From: Phytopseudomonas flavescens
GTDB lineage: Bacteria; Pseudomonadota; Gammaproteobacteria; Pseudomonadales; Pseudomonadaceae
Assembly (NCBI RefSeq): GCF_900100535.1
Contig: NZ_FNDG01000003.1
Span: 248,001-312,000, forward strand
Direction: 5' to 3'
DNA: 64,000 nucleotides
The notes under the pieces were generated by a model that made no database searches, was not told the origin of the DNA, and was given only the letters and a program-made list of their open reading frames with translations. The translations under genes and the position numbers were made by a program. Below, piece by piece: positions 8,483 through 16,352 of this stretch (the first letter of the stretch is position 1; every line of letters begins with the position of its first letter).

Positions 8483-8955
8483 CCTTGAATCGCAAATCAC
8501 TCTCCTGCTGCGCACTGCTGCTTATCGGACTACTCACACAGGGTTACGCCATGGCTTTCTCCAAGACGCTCTATCTGTTTTCCGAAATCGAGGGCACCGT
8601 GCTGCTCGGCGGCCAACCTGTCGAAGGTGTCGAGGTCGAGCAGGAATATCACTGGCACTGGAAGAACGAGCATCGCAAGAACAGCGTGAAGTCCGATGCC
8701 AATGGCCGCTTCCATTTTCCCGCGGTGACCGGCAAGTCGCTGACCGCGGGCCTCATGCCCCACGAACCGGTCATTGGCCAGCGCATCACGTTGCGCTACC
8801 AGGGCAAGGAGCACAAGGGCTGGGTGTTCACCAAGCACAACTACGACGATCAGGGCGAAGTGAAGGGCCGGCCGCTGACGTTCACCTGCGAGTTGAACAG
8901 CGAGCCCGTCGCTCATCCTGAAACAGAAACCTTCGGCATCTGCGTTCTTCGATAA
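8479..8955 (+). CDS. DUF6795 domain protein with predicted signal peptide
   Basis: 158 residues. The conserved DUF6795 segment (LFSEIEGTVLLGGQPVEGVEVEQ, HWHWKNEHRKN, SDANGRFHFPAV, HEPVIGQRI, WVFTKHNYDDQGEV) resembles a carboxypeptidase-regulatory/transthyretin-like beta-sandwich. It is preceded by a typical Sec signal (KSLSCCALLLIGLLTQGYA), which would place it in the periplasm. An internal ATG at 8551 (MAFSKTLYLF) would give a 134-residue protein without a signal, the usual length of many family members, so the start is uncertain. DUF6795 genes are frequent partners of T6SS effector genes. Here the gene precedes a lipase by 36 bases, so an immunity or accessory role is plausible but unproven. 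Confidence 0.72.
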   Translation: MTLNRKSLSCCALLLIGLLTQGYAMAFSKTLYLFSEIEGTVLLGGQPVEGVEVEQEYHWHWKNEHRKNSVKSDANGRFHFPAVTGKSLTAGLMPHEPVIGQRITLRYQGKEHKGWVFTKHNYDDQGEVKGRPLTFTCELNSEPVAHPETETFGICVLR

Positions 8956-8991
8956 CGCCTCCCCCTCTCACCAGACCAGAAGGATTCGGCT

Positions 8992-10143
8992 GTGAACCCA
9001 CTGAGCCCCAAACAATCCGCCCAGATCGCTACCCACGTCTATACCGTCAAGGATGCCGTCATGTCGTCCATGGGCGGCGTGGAAGACGAAGCGGCCCGTC
9101 TCGGCTTGAGCAACTCCTTTGACTTCTCCAACCTGCAAATGGCCAGCGGCACCAGCGGAGCGGTTTTCCGCACCCGCACGGGCTTCGCCTATGCGGTTCA
9201 CGGCGTAGGTGGACGACAAGGAGAGATGCTGCTGGCATTTCGTGGCACCGATAGCATCGCCGATGCCCTGACCGATGCGAACGCGGGCTTGCAGCGTGGC
9301 CCAAGCACCTGGCCCGTGCACGCAGGCTTCAACGAAACGTTCAAGTCGCTGCGCGATGACCTCGATGCATTCATGCGCGGGCGCAACCCCAGTACCGTGC
9401 ATTGTGTTGGCCACAGCCTGGGCGGCGCGTTGGCCACCCTGGCGGCGGATCACCTCAGCGAGTTGGGCGTGGCCGGTATCAAGCTCTACACCTTCGGCTC
9501 GCCACGTGCCGGAGTCGGCGGCTTTGCCCGCCACCTGAGCGGCAAGCTCGGCGCCACCAATATCCATCGCGTTTACCACAGCGCCGATCCGGTGAGCATG
9601 GTGCCGATCTTCCCGTTCAGCCATGTGCCGGTCAGTGGCAACGTGTGCATGATCCCCTGGAAGGGCGCGCAGATCAGCCCCAATGCACACCGTATGACCC
9701 AGTACCTGCCCGCTATCGGCGATGCCACCTGGACGGGGCTGTATCGCAACCCCGAGCCGCCGCTCGACCGGGAAATCGACATCTGGCTGGAGAGCGCCAG
9801 CTATGGCCCGACCCTGTACTCCGCAACGACCTTGTGGATGATTTCCAGGGCCATGCAGTACCTGCTCAAGAAGGCTGCCAATATGGTGATCGGCAGCGCG
9901 ATCACCGTGAGCATGACCGTGCTGGATCAGATCGCCGGGGTTCTGGTGCAGGGCGCACAGCTTTGCAAGGACATCAGCGATTCGATCCGTGCCCTGATCG
10001 TGAAAATCTTCAAGTTCCTGGGTCGCGCAGTGCCGGCCACCATCGACGTGACCACGTTTTTCCTGCGCTGGGTGCTCGACCTGCTGGCCAGGGCGGTCAT
10101 CGACATGGCGCGCCAAGCCATGCAGCTGGTGGTTCGCTCATGA
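8992..10143 (+). CDS. Class 3 lipase (alpha/beta hydrolase), candidate T6SS lipase effector
   Basis: 383 residues, GTG start with AAGGA 7 bases ahead. Lipase_3-type hydrolase: MLLAFRGTDS oxyanion region, the nucleophile elbow GHSLGG at residues 140-145 (Ser142), YTFGSPRAG, the likely Asp in ADPVSMVP and a likely His in NAHRMTQY. The C-terminal third (after about residue 275) has long amphipathic to hydrophobic helices (MQYLLKKAANMVIGSAITVSM; RWVLDLLARAVIDMARQAM) that could insert in membranes. There is no signal peptide, which fits a substrate of T6SS rather than Sec. It follows a VgrG/PAAR cluster and a DUF6795 gene; the effector role is inferred from this context only. Confidence 0.8.
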   Translation: MNPLSPKQSAQIATHVYTVKDAVMSSMGGVEDEAARLGLSNSFDFSNLQMASGTSGAVFRTRTGFAYAVHGVGGRQGEMLLAFRGTDSIADALTDANAGLQRGPSTWPVHAGFNETFKSLRDDLDAFMRGRNPSTVHCVGHSLGGALATLAADHLSELGVAGIKLYTFGSPRAGVGGFARHLSGKLGATNIHRVYHSADPVSMVPIFPFSHVPVSGNVCMIPWKGAQISPNAHRMTQYLPAIGDATWTGLYRNPEPPLDREIDIWLESASYGPTLYSATTLWMISRAMQYLLKKAANMVIGSAITVSMTVLDQIAGVLVQGAQLCKDISDSIRALIVKIFKFLGRAVPATIDVTTFFLRWVLDLLARAVIDMARQAMQLVVRS

Positions 10144-10160
10144 GTCAGTAGAGGAGACAG

Positions 10161-10180
10161 CGGCGCCCCACCGGGCGCCG
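10161..10180. terminator. GC-rich hairpin between convergent lipase and DUF3299 genes
   Basis: An 8-bp perfect inverted repeat CGGCGCCC/GGGCGCCG with a 4-base loop (CACC) lies in the 41-base gap between the convergent stops at 10143 and 10185. There is no T run on either side, so it is at best a weak bidirectional terminator or a barrier to read-through. Confidence 0.5.
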
Positions 10181-10184
10181 CCTC

Positions 10185-10718
10185 TCACAGGTCGCTTTCC
10201 TCGACCATCCGCGCGCTGCTGGCGTCCAGCGCATAGGCAGCGTCGGCCAGGTCATTGCTGACCGGCTCGATCTTCAGCGTGCCGTTGACCCAGAGGGGTT
10301 CGTAGATATCGTCCAGGGCGATGCCCTTGGGGTAACGCACCAGTACCAGCTGGTTGGGCGGCGGTGGTGGGACGTGGATACAGGCACCGGGATAGGGCAC
10401 CAGGAAGAACAGCGTGCTACGTCCGGCGTTGTCTGTTTCCAGTGGCACCGGGTAGCCGCCGAGACGAATCTTCTTGCCGTTCATGGCCCGCACTGTCTTG
10501 GCCGAATACATGACGGCGGGCAGGCCCTTTTGCTGCTGCTTGAGACCGCCCCTGCTGTCGAAGCTGCCAGCCGCTTCCGGGCTGTCGTGGGTGATCTCCG
10601 GCATCTGCTCCAGCGCACGCTGATCCTCTTCGGGCATCAGCTCCAGCCAGTCGGTTTCGGGGAGTTCGGCGCGGGCGAGGCCGCTCGACAACAACAGGAT
10701 CAACAGCAGGTAACGCAT
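10185..10718 (-). CDS. DUF3299 periplasmic protein
   Basis: 177 residues with a clear signal peptide (MRYLLLILLLSSGLARA, cleavage after ARA) and the DUF3299 core: IRLGGYPVPLE, FFLVPYPGACIHVPPPPPNQLV, PLWVNGTLKIEP. Family members are exported or lipoprotein-like and often linked to membrane-remodelling or ABC-export genes, but the molecular role is unknown. The conserved Cys in GACIHVPP may bind a ligand or metal. It is transcribed toward the lipase gene and is probably monocistronic. Confidence 0.82.
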   Translation of the reverse strand: MRYLLLILLLSSGLARAELPETDWLELMPEEDQRALEQMPEITHDSPEAAGSFDSRGGLKQQQKGLPAVMYSAKTVRAMNGKKIRLGGYPVPLETDNAGRSTLFFLVPYPGACIHVPPPPPNQLVLVRYPKGIALDDIYEPLWVNGTLKIEPVSNDLADAAYALDASSARMVEESDL

Positions 10719-10784
10719 CGACGGGACTCACGGTGGTAATGGCCAACAGGGAGCAGCCGGGCGTCGATGCGTCAGGCTACCGGT

Positions 10785-11033
10785 TCAACGCTTCTTGGTG
10801 ATCAAGCCATAGATCACCAGCAGGATGATCGCACCAACCACCGCGCCGATGAAACCAGCGCCTTCGCCTGCCCGGTAGATACCCAGTGCCTGGCCACCGT
10901 AGGTGGCGGCGATGGAGCCACCGATACCCAGCAGGATGGTCATGATCCAGCCCATGCTGTCATCGCCTGGCTTGAGGAAACGGGCGATCAACCCGACGAT
11001 CAGGCCGATTAAAATAGTGCCGATAATACCCAT
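10785..11033 (-). CDS. GlsB/YeaQ/YmgE family stress-response membrane protein
   Basis: 82-residue very hydrophobic protein with three membrane segments (IIGTILIGLIVGLIARF, IMTILLGIGGSIAATYGG, GAVVGAIILLVIYGLI) and glycine-zipper spacing, typical of the transglycosylase-associated GlsB/YeaQ family. The ATG at 11033 is preceded by GGAGG at 6-bp spacing, so the 17-residue upstream extension is not used. A strong terminator immediately upstream separates it from purK, so it needs its own promoter in the 11080-11130 gap or depends on leaky read-through. Confidence 0.9.
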   Translation of the reverse strand: MGIIGTILIGLIVGLIARFLKPGDDSMGWIMTILLGIGGSIAATYGGQALGIYRAGEGAGFIGAVVGAIILLVIYGLITKKR

Positions 11034-11050
11034 GACGCCCTCCAGAATAG

Positions 11051-11081
11051 AAAAAAGGCGCCGCACGAATGCGGCGCCTTT
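11051..11081 (-). terminator. Rho-independent terminator of purEK
   Basis: An 8-bp perfect stem GGCGCCGC/GCGGCGCC (11057-11064 and 11071-11078) with loop ACGAAT. On the minus strand it is followed by six T residues (A run 11051-11056). It lies 50 bases after the purK stop, in the right orientation to end the purEK transcript. A short TTT on the plus side makes it weakly bidirectional. Confidence 0.85.
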
Positions 11082-11130
11082 CATCTGACGAGCGCAGCGC
11101 TGGAGAGGTTCAACCTCCCGCGCCAGACGC

Positions 11131-12216
11131 CTAGCCTGCTGTGATCAGTGCCTGTACGTCGGCGATACGGTTATCGAGGGTAGCCCGATCCGCACAGCGC
11201 AATGTGGCATGGCCAACCTTGCGCCCGGCCTTGAAGGCCTTGCCGTAGTGATGCAGGTGACAATCGTCGATGGCGACCACCTTGTGCACAGCCGGTACGC
11301 TGCCGATGAAGTTGAGCATGGCGCTCTCGCCGACCTTGGCGGTCGAGCCCAGCGGCAGGCCGGCGACGGCGCGCAGGTGGTTCTCGAACTGGCTGCACTC
11401 GGCACCTTCGATGGTCCAGTGCCCGGAGTTGTGCACCCGCGGCGCGATCTCGTTGGCCTTGAGGCCGCCGTCGACCTCGAAGAACTCGAAGGCCATGACG
11501 CCCACGTAGTCGAGCTGCTTGAGCACGCGGCCGACATAATCCTCGGCCAGCCCCTGCAACGGGTGCCCGGTGCTGGCCACGGACAGGCTGAGAATGCCGC
11601 TGTCGTGGGTGTTGTGCACCAGCGGGTAGAAGCGCGTTTCGCCATCACGGCCGCGCACGGCGACCAGCGATACTTCACCAGTGAACGGCACGAAGCCTTC
11701 GAGGATGCACGGCACGCTGCCCAGCTCGGCGAAGGCGCCGGCGACGTCTTCAGGCTTGCGCAAGACCTTCTGGCCCTTGCCGTCGTAACCCAGGGTGCGG
11801 GTCTTCATCACCGCTGGCAGGCCAATGCTGGCCGCCGCCGCATCGAGATCGGCCTGGGAATGGATGTCGGCGAATTCCGGCGTGGGAATGCCCAGATCAC
11901 GGAACATCGACTTCTCGAACCAGCGATCACGGGCGATGCGCAGCGACTCGGCACCCGGGTAGACCGGTACGAACTGGGACAGGAAAGCGACGGTTTCCGC
12001 CGGTACGCTTTCGAACTCGAAGGTCACCAGATCGACTTCATCGGCCAGTTGGCGTAAATGATCCTGATCGCCGTAATCGGCACGGATATGTTCGCCCAGC
12101 GCTTGTGCGCAGGCGTCCGGCGCCGGGTCGAGAAACGCGAAGTCCATGCCCAGCGGTGTGCCCGCCAGGGCCAGCATGCGGCCGAGCTGGCCGCCCCCGA
12201 TCACGCCGATCTTCAT
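11131..12216 (-). CDS. purK: N5-carboxyaminoimidazole ribonucleotide synthase PurK
   Basis: 361-residue ATP-grasp enzyme that carboxylates AIR to N5-CAIR with ATP and bicarbonate in de novo purine synthesis. It begins [19 protein letters not shown], has the ATP-grasp core (LPAVMKTRTLGYDGKGQ, ILEGFVPFTGEVSLVAVRG) and metal-binding EFFEVDGGLKANEIAPRVHNSGHWTIEG. Length is standard. The ATG at 12216 overlaps the purE stop by one base (TAATG), giving a coupled purE-purK operon. The long in-frame upstream extension to 12486 is a purE shadow. The neighbouring adhA matches P. aeruginosa PA5425-PA5427. Confidence 0.97.
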   Translation of the reverse strand: MKIGVIGGGQLGRMLALAGTPLGMDFAFLDPAPDACAQALGEHIRADYGDQDHLRQLADEVDLVTFEFESVPAETVAFLSQFVPVYPGAESLRIARDRWFEKSMFRDLGIPTPEFADIHSQADLDAAAASIGLPAVMKTRTLGYDGKGQKVLRKPEDVAGAFAELGSVPCILEGFVPFTGEVSLVAVRGRDGETRFYPLVHNTHDSGILSLSVASTGHPLQGLAEDYVGRVLKQLDYVGVMAFEFFEVDGGLKANEIAPRVHNSGHWTIEGAECSQFENHLRAVAGLPLGSTAKVGESAMLNFIGSVPAVHKVVAIDDCHLHHYGKAFKAGRKVGHATLRCADRATLDNRIADVQALITAG

Positions 12217-12707
12217 TACTGCGCCCTCGGGTCCGGGTTGTCCAGTACGCTCGTGGTCTGCTCGTCGCGGAACTGCTTGAGCGCCACGTGGAACTGCGGG
12301 TGCCGATGGCCGAGGATGCTGGCCGCCAGCAGTGCGGCATTGACGGCACCAGCCTTGCCGATGGCCAGGGTAGCGACCGGCACGCCCGCCGGCATCTGCA
12401 CGATGGACAGCAGCGAGTCGACACCGGAGAGCATGGACGACTGCACCGGCACCCCGAGCACCGGCAGATGAGTCTTGGCGGCGCACATGCCAGGCAGGTG
12501 AGCCGCACCGCCGGCCCCAGCGATGATCACCTGGATACCGCGACCGTCGGCTTGCTCGGCGTACTGGAACAGCAGATCCGGGGTGCGGTGGGCAGAAACC
12601 ACCTTCACTTCGTTGGGAATGCCTAATTTATCCAGCATCTCGACGGTATGGCTCAAGGTGCTCCAGTCAGACTTGGAACCCATGATCACGCCAACCAGTG
12701 CGCTCAT
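12216..12707 (-). CDS. purE: N5-CAIR mutase PurE
   Basis: 163-residue class I PurE, which moves the carboxylate of N5-CAIR to give CAIR. Motifs: [11 protein letters not shown] (phosphate and nucleotide loop with the catalytic His region at VVSAHRTPD), [41 protein letters not shown]. The start at 12707 ([14 protein letters not shown]) agrees with family length; an in-frame extension to 12785 is in the leader. First gene of the purEK operon, with a 5' leader of about 100 bases carrying a strong hairpin next to a TATAAT box. Confidence 0.97.
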   Translation of the reverse strand: MSALVGVIMGSKSDWSTLSHTVEMLDKLGIPNEVKVVSAHRTPDLLFQYAEQADGRGIQVIIAGAGGAAHLPGMCAAKTHLPVLGVPVQSSMLSGVDSLLSIVQMPAGVPVATLAIGKAGAVNAALLAASILGHRHPQFHVALKQFRDEQTTSVLDNPDPRAQ

Positions 12708-12782
12708 CGTCGTGCCTCTCTCATGTCTGGCGCTCGGCGCCGTGGCGAATCGTCGGGCGCGTGGCGCCTCAGCAGAAACCAA

Positions 12783-12826
12783 CAAGCCACGCCCATGAGC
12801 GTGGCTTGCGGAAACCAGAAATTATA
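12783..12826 (-). promoter_or_regulatory. purE promoter -10 box and 5' leader hairpin
   Basis: On the minus strand a perfect TATAAT (complement of 12821-12826) is followed 12 bases later by a 10-bp perfect stem CAAGCCACGC/GCGTGGCTTG (arms 12799-12808 and 12783-12792, 6-base loop). The stem would form at the very 5' end of the purE mRNA. I see no good -35 box. The hairpin could stabilise the message or act as a pause/attenuation element; a T-poor 3' side argues against a strong terminator. The remaining bases of the 12708-13081 interval hold only the weak RBS region of adhA. Confidence 0.5.
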
Positions 12827-13081
12827 CCGCAGTCGCAGACGGAATCCTCCTCGAATCGACCGACCGTGCACAACCGCGCCCCTCGCGCCACACAGGCGTC
12901 AAGGGCACTGCCGCTGCGCGCTCGCGCGACTCTCCGGCCGACGGCCCTCACGGGCGAAACCCCCAGCCGGCGGGCAGCGGGCCGGAAATGTCCGCCTACA
13001 AACAATTGCCCCAGAACAATGCAGATCCAGCCCGATGGGCCACACTGTCTTCTTCCCATCGGAATACGAGAGGATCGTGAC

Positions 13082-14104
13082 ATGCAAAAGACCATGAAAG
13101 CAGCTGTCGTGCATACCTTTGGCGAACCCCTGCGGCTCGAGGAAGTGAAGGTGCCACTGCCAGGTCCGGGGCAAATACTGGTGAAGATAGAAGCCGCCGG
13201 TGTCTGCCACACCGACCTGCACGCTGCGGACGGCGATTGGCCGGTCAAGCCCAGCCTGCCATTCATCCCTGGTCACGAGGGCGTCGGCCATGTCGCCGCC
13301 GTGGGCAGTGGCGTGACCCGGGTGCGCGAGGGTGACCGTGTCGGCGTCCCCTGGCTGTACACCGCCTGCGGCTGTTGCGAACACTGCCTGACGGGCTGGG
13401 AGACGCTCTGCGCCAGCCAGCAGAACACCGGCTACTCGGTGAACGGCAGCTACGCCGAATATGTGCTGGCCGATCCCAACTATGTCGGCATCCTGCCGAA
13501 GAACGTCGGATTCGCCGAGATCGCCCCGATTCTCTGCGCCGGCGTCACCGTCTACAAGGGCCTTAAGGTGACCGGAGCGCGCCCCGGCCAGTGGGTGGCC
13601 ATTTCAGGTATTGGCGGCCTCGGCCACGTTGCCGTGCAGTACGCGCGAGCCATGGGCCTGCATGTGGCCGCCATCGACGTGGATGACGCCAAGCTGGAGC
13701 TGGCGAAGAAACTCGGCGCCAGCCTGACCATCAACGCACGCGAGGAGAGCCCGGCCGAGGTCATCCAGCGCGACATCGGCGGCGCCCATGGCGTGCTGGT
13801 CACCGCGGTGTCGAACAGTGCCTTTGGCCAGGCCATCGGCATGGCGCGTCGCGGCGGTACCGTCGCCCTGATGGGGCTGCCGCCGGGCGATTTCCCGACG
13901 CCGATCTTCGATGTGGTGCTCAAGGCCATCAGCATCACCGGCTCCATCGTCGGTACCCGCGCCGATCTGCAGGAGGCGCTGGACTTCGCGGGCGAAGGGC
14001 TGGTCAAGGCCACCATCCACAGCGATACCCTGGACAACGTCAACGGCATACTGCAACAGATGCGTGCCGGCCAGATCGAAGGGCGGGTGGTGATGCAGTT
14101 CTGA
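13082..14104 (+). CDS. adhA: Zinc-dependent alcohol dehydrogenase AdhP-type
   Basis: 340-residue medium-chain NAD-dependent alcohol dehydrogenase (propanol-preferring AdhP/AdhA group), oxidising or reducing short primary alcohols and aldehydes. Catalytic zinc ligands Cys in [11 protein letters not shown] and His in PGHEGVG; structural zinc tetrad CGCCEHC...TLC; Rossmann motif [14 protein letters not shown]. The start at 13082 has AGAGGA ahead of it. It is divergent from purE, as PA5427 is from purE/purK in P. aeruginosa. A hairpin at 14117-14155 follows. The in-frame extension to 12698 crosses the purE promoter and is not used. Confidence 0.95.
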   Translation: MQKTMKAAVVHTFGEPLRLEEVKVPLPGPGQILVKIEAAGVCHTDLHAADGDWPVKPSLPFIPGHEGVGHVAAVGSGVTRVREGDRVGVPWLYTACGCCEHCLTGWETLCASQQNTGYSVNGSYAEYVLADPNYVGILPKNVGFAEIAPILCAGVTVYKGLKVTGARPGQWVAISGIGGLGHVAVQYARAMGLHVAAIDVDDAKLELAKKLGASLTINAREESPAEVIQRDIGGAHGVLVTAVSNSAFGQAIGMARRGGTVALMGLPPGDFPTPIFDVVLKAISITGSIVGTRADLQEALDFAGEGLVKATIHSDTLDNVNGILQQMRAGQIEGRVVMQF

Positions 14105-14116
14105 ATGCGTCGCCTA

Positions 14117-14155
14117 CCGACAGCGGGGGAACGCACTCGCATCGCCCGCTGTCGG
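14117..14155 (+). terminator. Hairpin after adhA
   Basis: An 11-bp perfect inverted repeat CCGACAGCGGG/CCCGCTGTCGG with a 17-base loop, 12 bases after the adhA stop. It is followed by ATCTGTCTACC, only weakly T-rich, so a weak or Rho-assisted terminator. Confidence 0.5.
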
Positions 14156-14190
14156 ATCTGTCTACCTCAAACATCAACAAGGACTCTGCC

Positions 14191-14988
14191 ATGACACGGC
14201 TGTCACTCCTGCTCACCTGCGCCTTCCTGACTACCCACGCCAGCGCCCTGGAGCTGGCCAAATATCCCAAGGCCTTCACCAGTGGCGAGGGCTTCAGTGT
14301 CGTCGTCGCACCCAGCAACGATGAAAAGCAGGCACTGGTTCAGGTTCGCGGCATCAATCATCCACTGGATGAAGTGGTGCTGCTGACCGATGTCAAACAA
14401 CGCGGCGAGCGGGAAAACGACTACACCACGACCCTCGACGGCAGAGACTATGTACTGGTCGGCCAGCGGCAGTCCTGGGGCGGCGAATCCTACCAGGTGT
14501 ACCTGCCGACCGACCGCGAGCCGCGCTACCTCAGCCTCGACGAGGCAGCCAGCAAGGCTGTCAGACCTGCCGAGTTGCTGGCGCTCTACGAGAAACAGAA
14601 GAAGGACGGCGTGCAGGAAAAGCTCGCCCGCTTCGATCGCGAGAAACGCGAGGAGTATCACGTCGAGCAGTTGAAAGAGATGGACGAGCGGGCCTCAGCC
14701 AGCTGCGGCAGCCCGGTGAAAACCACAGTGGACTTGAAAAGCCTCGACGAGCAACTGCTCAAGGAGCTGAGCATCTCCAGCTATTGCGGCGAGGTGGTCA
14801 ACCAGATGGACAACCTGTGCAGCAGTTCGCCGGCGTTCAAGAAGCAGGCGGCCAAATTCACCACCGTGCAGTGCAGCTTCGGTACTGACATGAAGATCCG
14901 CGAGCAGGGCGACCGCATCCTTTTCAGCACCGAGCGCGAGGCGACCAACCAGGGCGACTTCGTCAAGGCGTTCCTGCGCAACCTCTGA
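14191..14988 (+). CDS. Secreted protein of unknown function
   Basis: 265 residues with AAGGA 8 bases before the ATG and a Sec signal peptide (MTRLSLLLTCAFLTTHASA, cut after ASA). I do not recognise the family. The N-terminal half looks beta-rich and carries LDGRDYVLVGQRQSWGGESYQVYLP. The middle (about 145-180) is a highly charged predicted coiled coil (LARFDREKREEYHVEQLKEMDE). The mature C-terminal half has four cysteines (ASCGSP, SSYCGE, NLCSSS, VQCSFG) that could make two disulphides in the periplasm. It stands alone between adhA and the aat promoter region. Confidence 0.75.
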   Translation: MTRLSLLLTCAFLTTHASALELAKYPKAFTSGEGFSVVVAPSNDEKQALVQVRGINHPLDEVVLLTDVKQRGERENDYTTTLDGRDYVLVGQRQSWGGESYQVYLPTDREPRYLSLDEAASKAVRPAELLALYEKQKKDGVQEKLARFDREKREEYHVEQLKEMDERASASCGSPVKTTVDLKSLDEQLLKELSISSYCGEVVNQMDNLCSSSPAFKKQAAKFTTVQCSFGTDMKIREQGDRILFSTEREATNQGDFVKAFLRNL

Positions 14989-15020
14989 ACGGATCACCCA
15001 ATGGCGACGGACGGGTCGCC

Positions 15021-15056
15021 AGGGCTTTTCGTTCGGTTTCCCGAACGAAAAGCCCT
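15021..15056 (+). promoter_or_regulatory. AauR-type operator inside a 16-bp perfect inverted repeat
   Basis: A perfect 16-bp inverted repeat with a 4-base centre (15021-15036, TTTC, 15041-15056). Its core TTCGG-TTTC-CCGAA (15032-15045) matches exactly the TTCGG-N4-CCGAA motif reported, to my recollection, for the AauR regulator of acidic amino acid uptake in P. putida. It lies about 120 bases upstream of the sigma-54 promoter and about 230 upstream of aatJ, a suitable distance for an enhancer. Being so long, it may also fold in RNA as a terminator for the 14191 gene, though no T run follows. Confidence 0.7.
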
Positions 15057-15162
15057 CGAGAAACCGAACAACCGAACCCCTGGCTATCCCAGAAACCTCC
15101 TCTAGACTCCAAATATCCATACTTTTCAATTGCTTGGGTATGAGATAAGCGTCCTCCGGCGG

Positions 15163-15179
15163 CTGGCACACATCCTGCT
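15163..15179 (+). promoter_or_regulatory. Sigma-54 (-24/-12) promoter of aatJ
   Basis: CTGGCACACATCCTGCT: the -24 element TGGCAC with GG at 15165-15166 and the -12 element CTGCT with GC at 15177-15178. The GG-GC spacing of 10 bases is canonical, with one mismatch (C for T) in TTGC. It agrees with a downstream operon encoding its own sigma-54-dependent activator (AauR). Transcription should start near 15190. Confidence 0.75.
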
Positions 15180-15271
15180 CTGCATCCCATCAGGAATGCG
15201 ATAGCTCTTCCACACAGAAGTGCGTGCCACGCTGTACGGCTTCGATAACAACAACACCGAGGAACCGATCC

Positions 15272-16180
15272 ATGCGTATTGTCCCCCGCGTACTGGCTGT
15301 GGCCATCACCGCCGCACTGATGTCCACCCCGACCCTGGCCGCCGAGCTCACCGGCACCCTGAAGAAGATCAAGGAGTCGGGCACCGTCACCCTGGGTCAC
15401 CGCGACTCGTCCATCCCCTTCTCGTACTTCGGCGACACCTCCAAGCAGCCGGTTGGCTACTCCCATGACCTGCAGCTCAAGGTCGTCGAAGAGCTGAAAA
15501 AGGAACTGGAGCTGCCTGACCTGAAGGTGCGCTACAACCTGGTGACCTCCCAGACCCGTATCCCGCTGGTACAGAACGGCACCGTGGATCTGGAGTGCGG
15601 CTCCACCACCAACAACGTCGAGCGTCAGCGTCAGGTCGATTTCTCCGTCGGCATCTTCGAGGTCGGCACCCGCCTGCTGACCAAGAAAAGCAGCGGCGTC
15701 AACGATTTCGATGACCTCAAGGGCAAGAACGTGGTGACCACCGCCGGCACCACCTCCGAGCGCCTGCTCAAGTCCATGAACGCCGAGAAGAAGATGGGCA
15801 TGAACGTGATTTCCGCCAAGGATCACGGCGAGTCCTTCCTGATGCTCGAATCCAACCGCGCCGTGGCCTTCATGATGGATGACGCCCTGCTCGCCGGCGA
15901 AATGGCCAAGGCCAAGAAGCCGGATGACTGGCACGTGGTCGGCACCCCGCAGTCCTTCGAGATCTATGGCTGCATGGTTCGCAAAGGCGACGAAGGCTTC
16001 AAGCAGGTGGTCGACAAGGCCATCAGTGCGACCTTCGCGTCGGGCGAGATCAACGACATCTACAACAAGTGGTTCCAGCAGCCGGTACCGCCGAAAGGCC
16101 TGAACCTGAATTTCCCCATGAGCGACGAGCTGAAGAAGCTGATCGCCAAACCCACCGACAAATCTGTAGAGCAGATCTGA
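15272..16180 (+). CDS. aatJ: Glutamate/aspartate ABC transporter periplasmic binding protein AatJ
   Basis: 302-residue family 3 solute-binding protein (GltI/AatJ type) that captures L-glutamate, aspartate and amides in the periplasm. Signal peptide MRIVPRVLAVAITAALMS...LAA, then the lobes with GTVTLGHRDSSIPFSYF and LECGSTTNNVERQRQVDFS, characteristic of this group. The ATG at 15272 has GAGGAA 8 bases ahead; the 16-residue upstream extension is not used. First gene of aatJQMP-aauSR. A hairpin after the stop probably keeps its mRNA segment more abundant than that of the membrane genes. Confidence 0.95.
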   Translation: MRIVPRVLAVAITAALMSTPTLAAELTGTLKKIKESGTVTLGHRDSSIPFSYFGDTSKQPVGYSHDLQLKVVEELKKELELPDLKVRYNLVTSQTRIPLVQNGTVDLECGSTTNNVERQRQVDFSVGIFEVGTRLLTKKSSGVNDFDDLKGKNVVTTAGTTSERLLKSMNAEKKMGMNVISAKDHGESFLMLESNRAVAFMMDDALLAGEMAKAKKPDDWHVVGTPQSFEIYGCMVRKGDEGFKQVVDKAISATFASGEINDIYNKWFQQPVPPKGLNLNFPMSDELKKLIAKPTDKSVEQI

Positions 16181-16228
16181 CGGTGTAATGCCGCGCCTCC
16201 TTCACGAGAGGGGGCGTAGCGGGGACTC

Positions 16229-16249
16229 GGAGAGGCCGCTGGCCTCTCC
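16229..16249 (+). promoter_or_regulatory. Intercistronic hairpin aatJ-aatQ
   Basis: A 9-bp perfect stem GGAGAGGCC/GGCCTCTCC with a 3-base loop in the 172-base gap between the binding-protein gene and the first permease gene. Such hairpins commonly protect the binding-protein mRNA from 3' exonucleases; there is no T run for termination. Confidence 0.6.
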
Positions 16250-16352
16250 TCCAATTTCCAGACCAAGCCGACGCTCATCCGCCAACGCGGATGCGGGCGA
16301 CTGTTGCCTGGCGACGGCTTCGTCGCATTACTCCACCTGAGGGGAAACCCGC

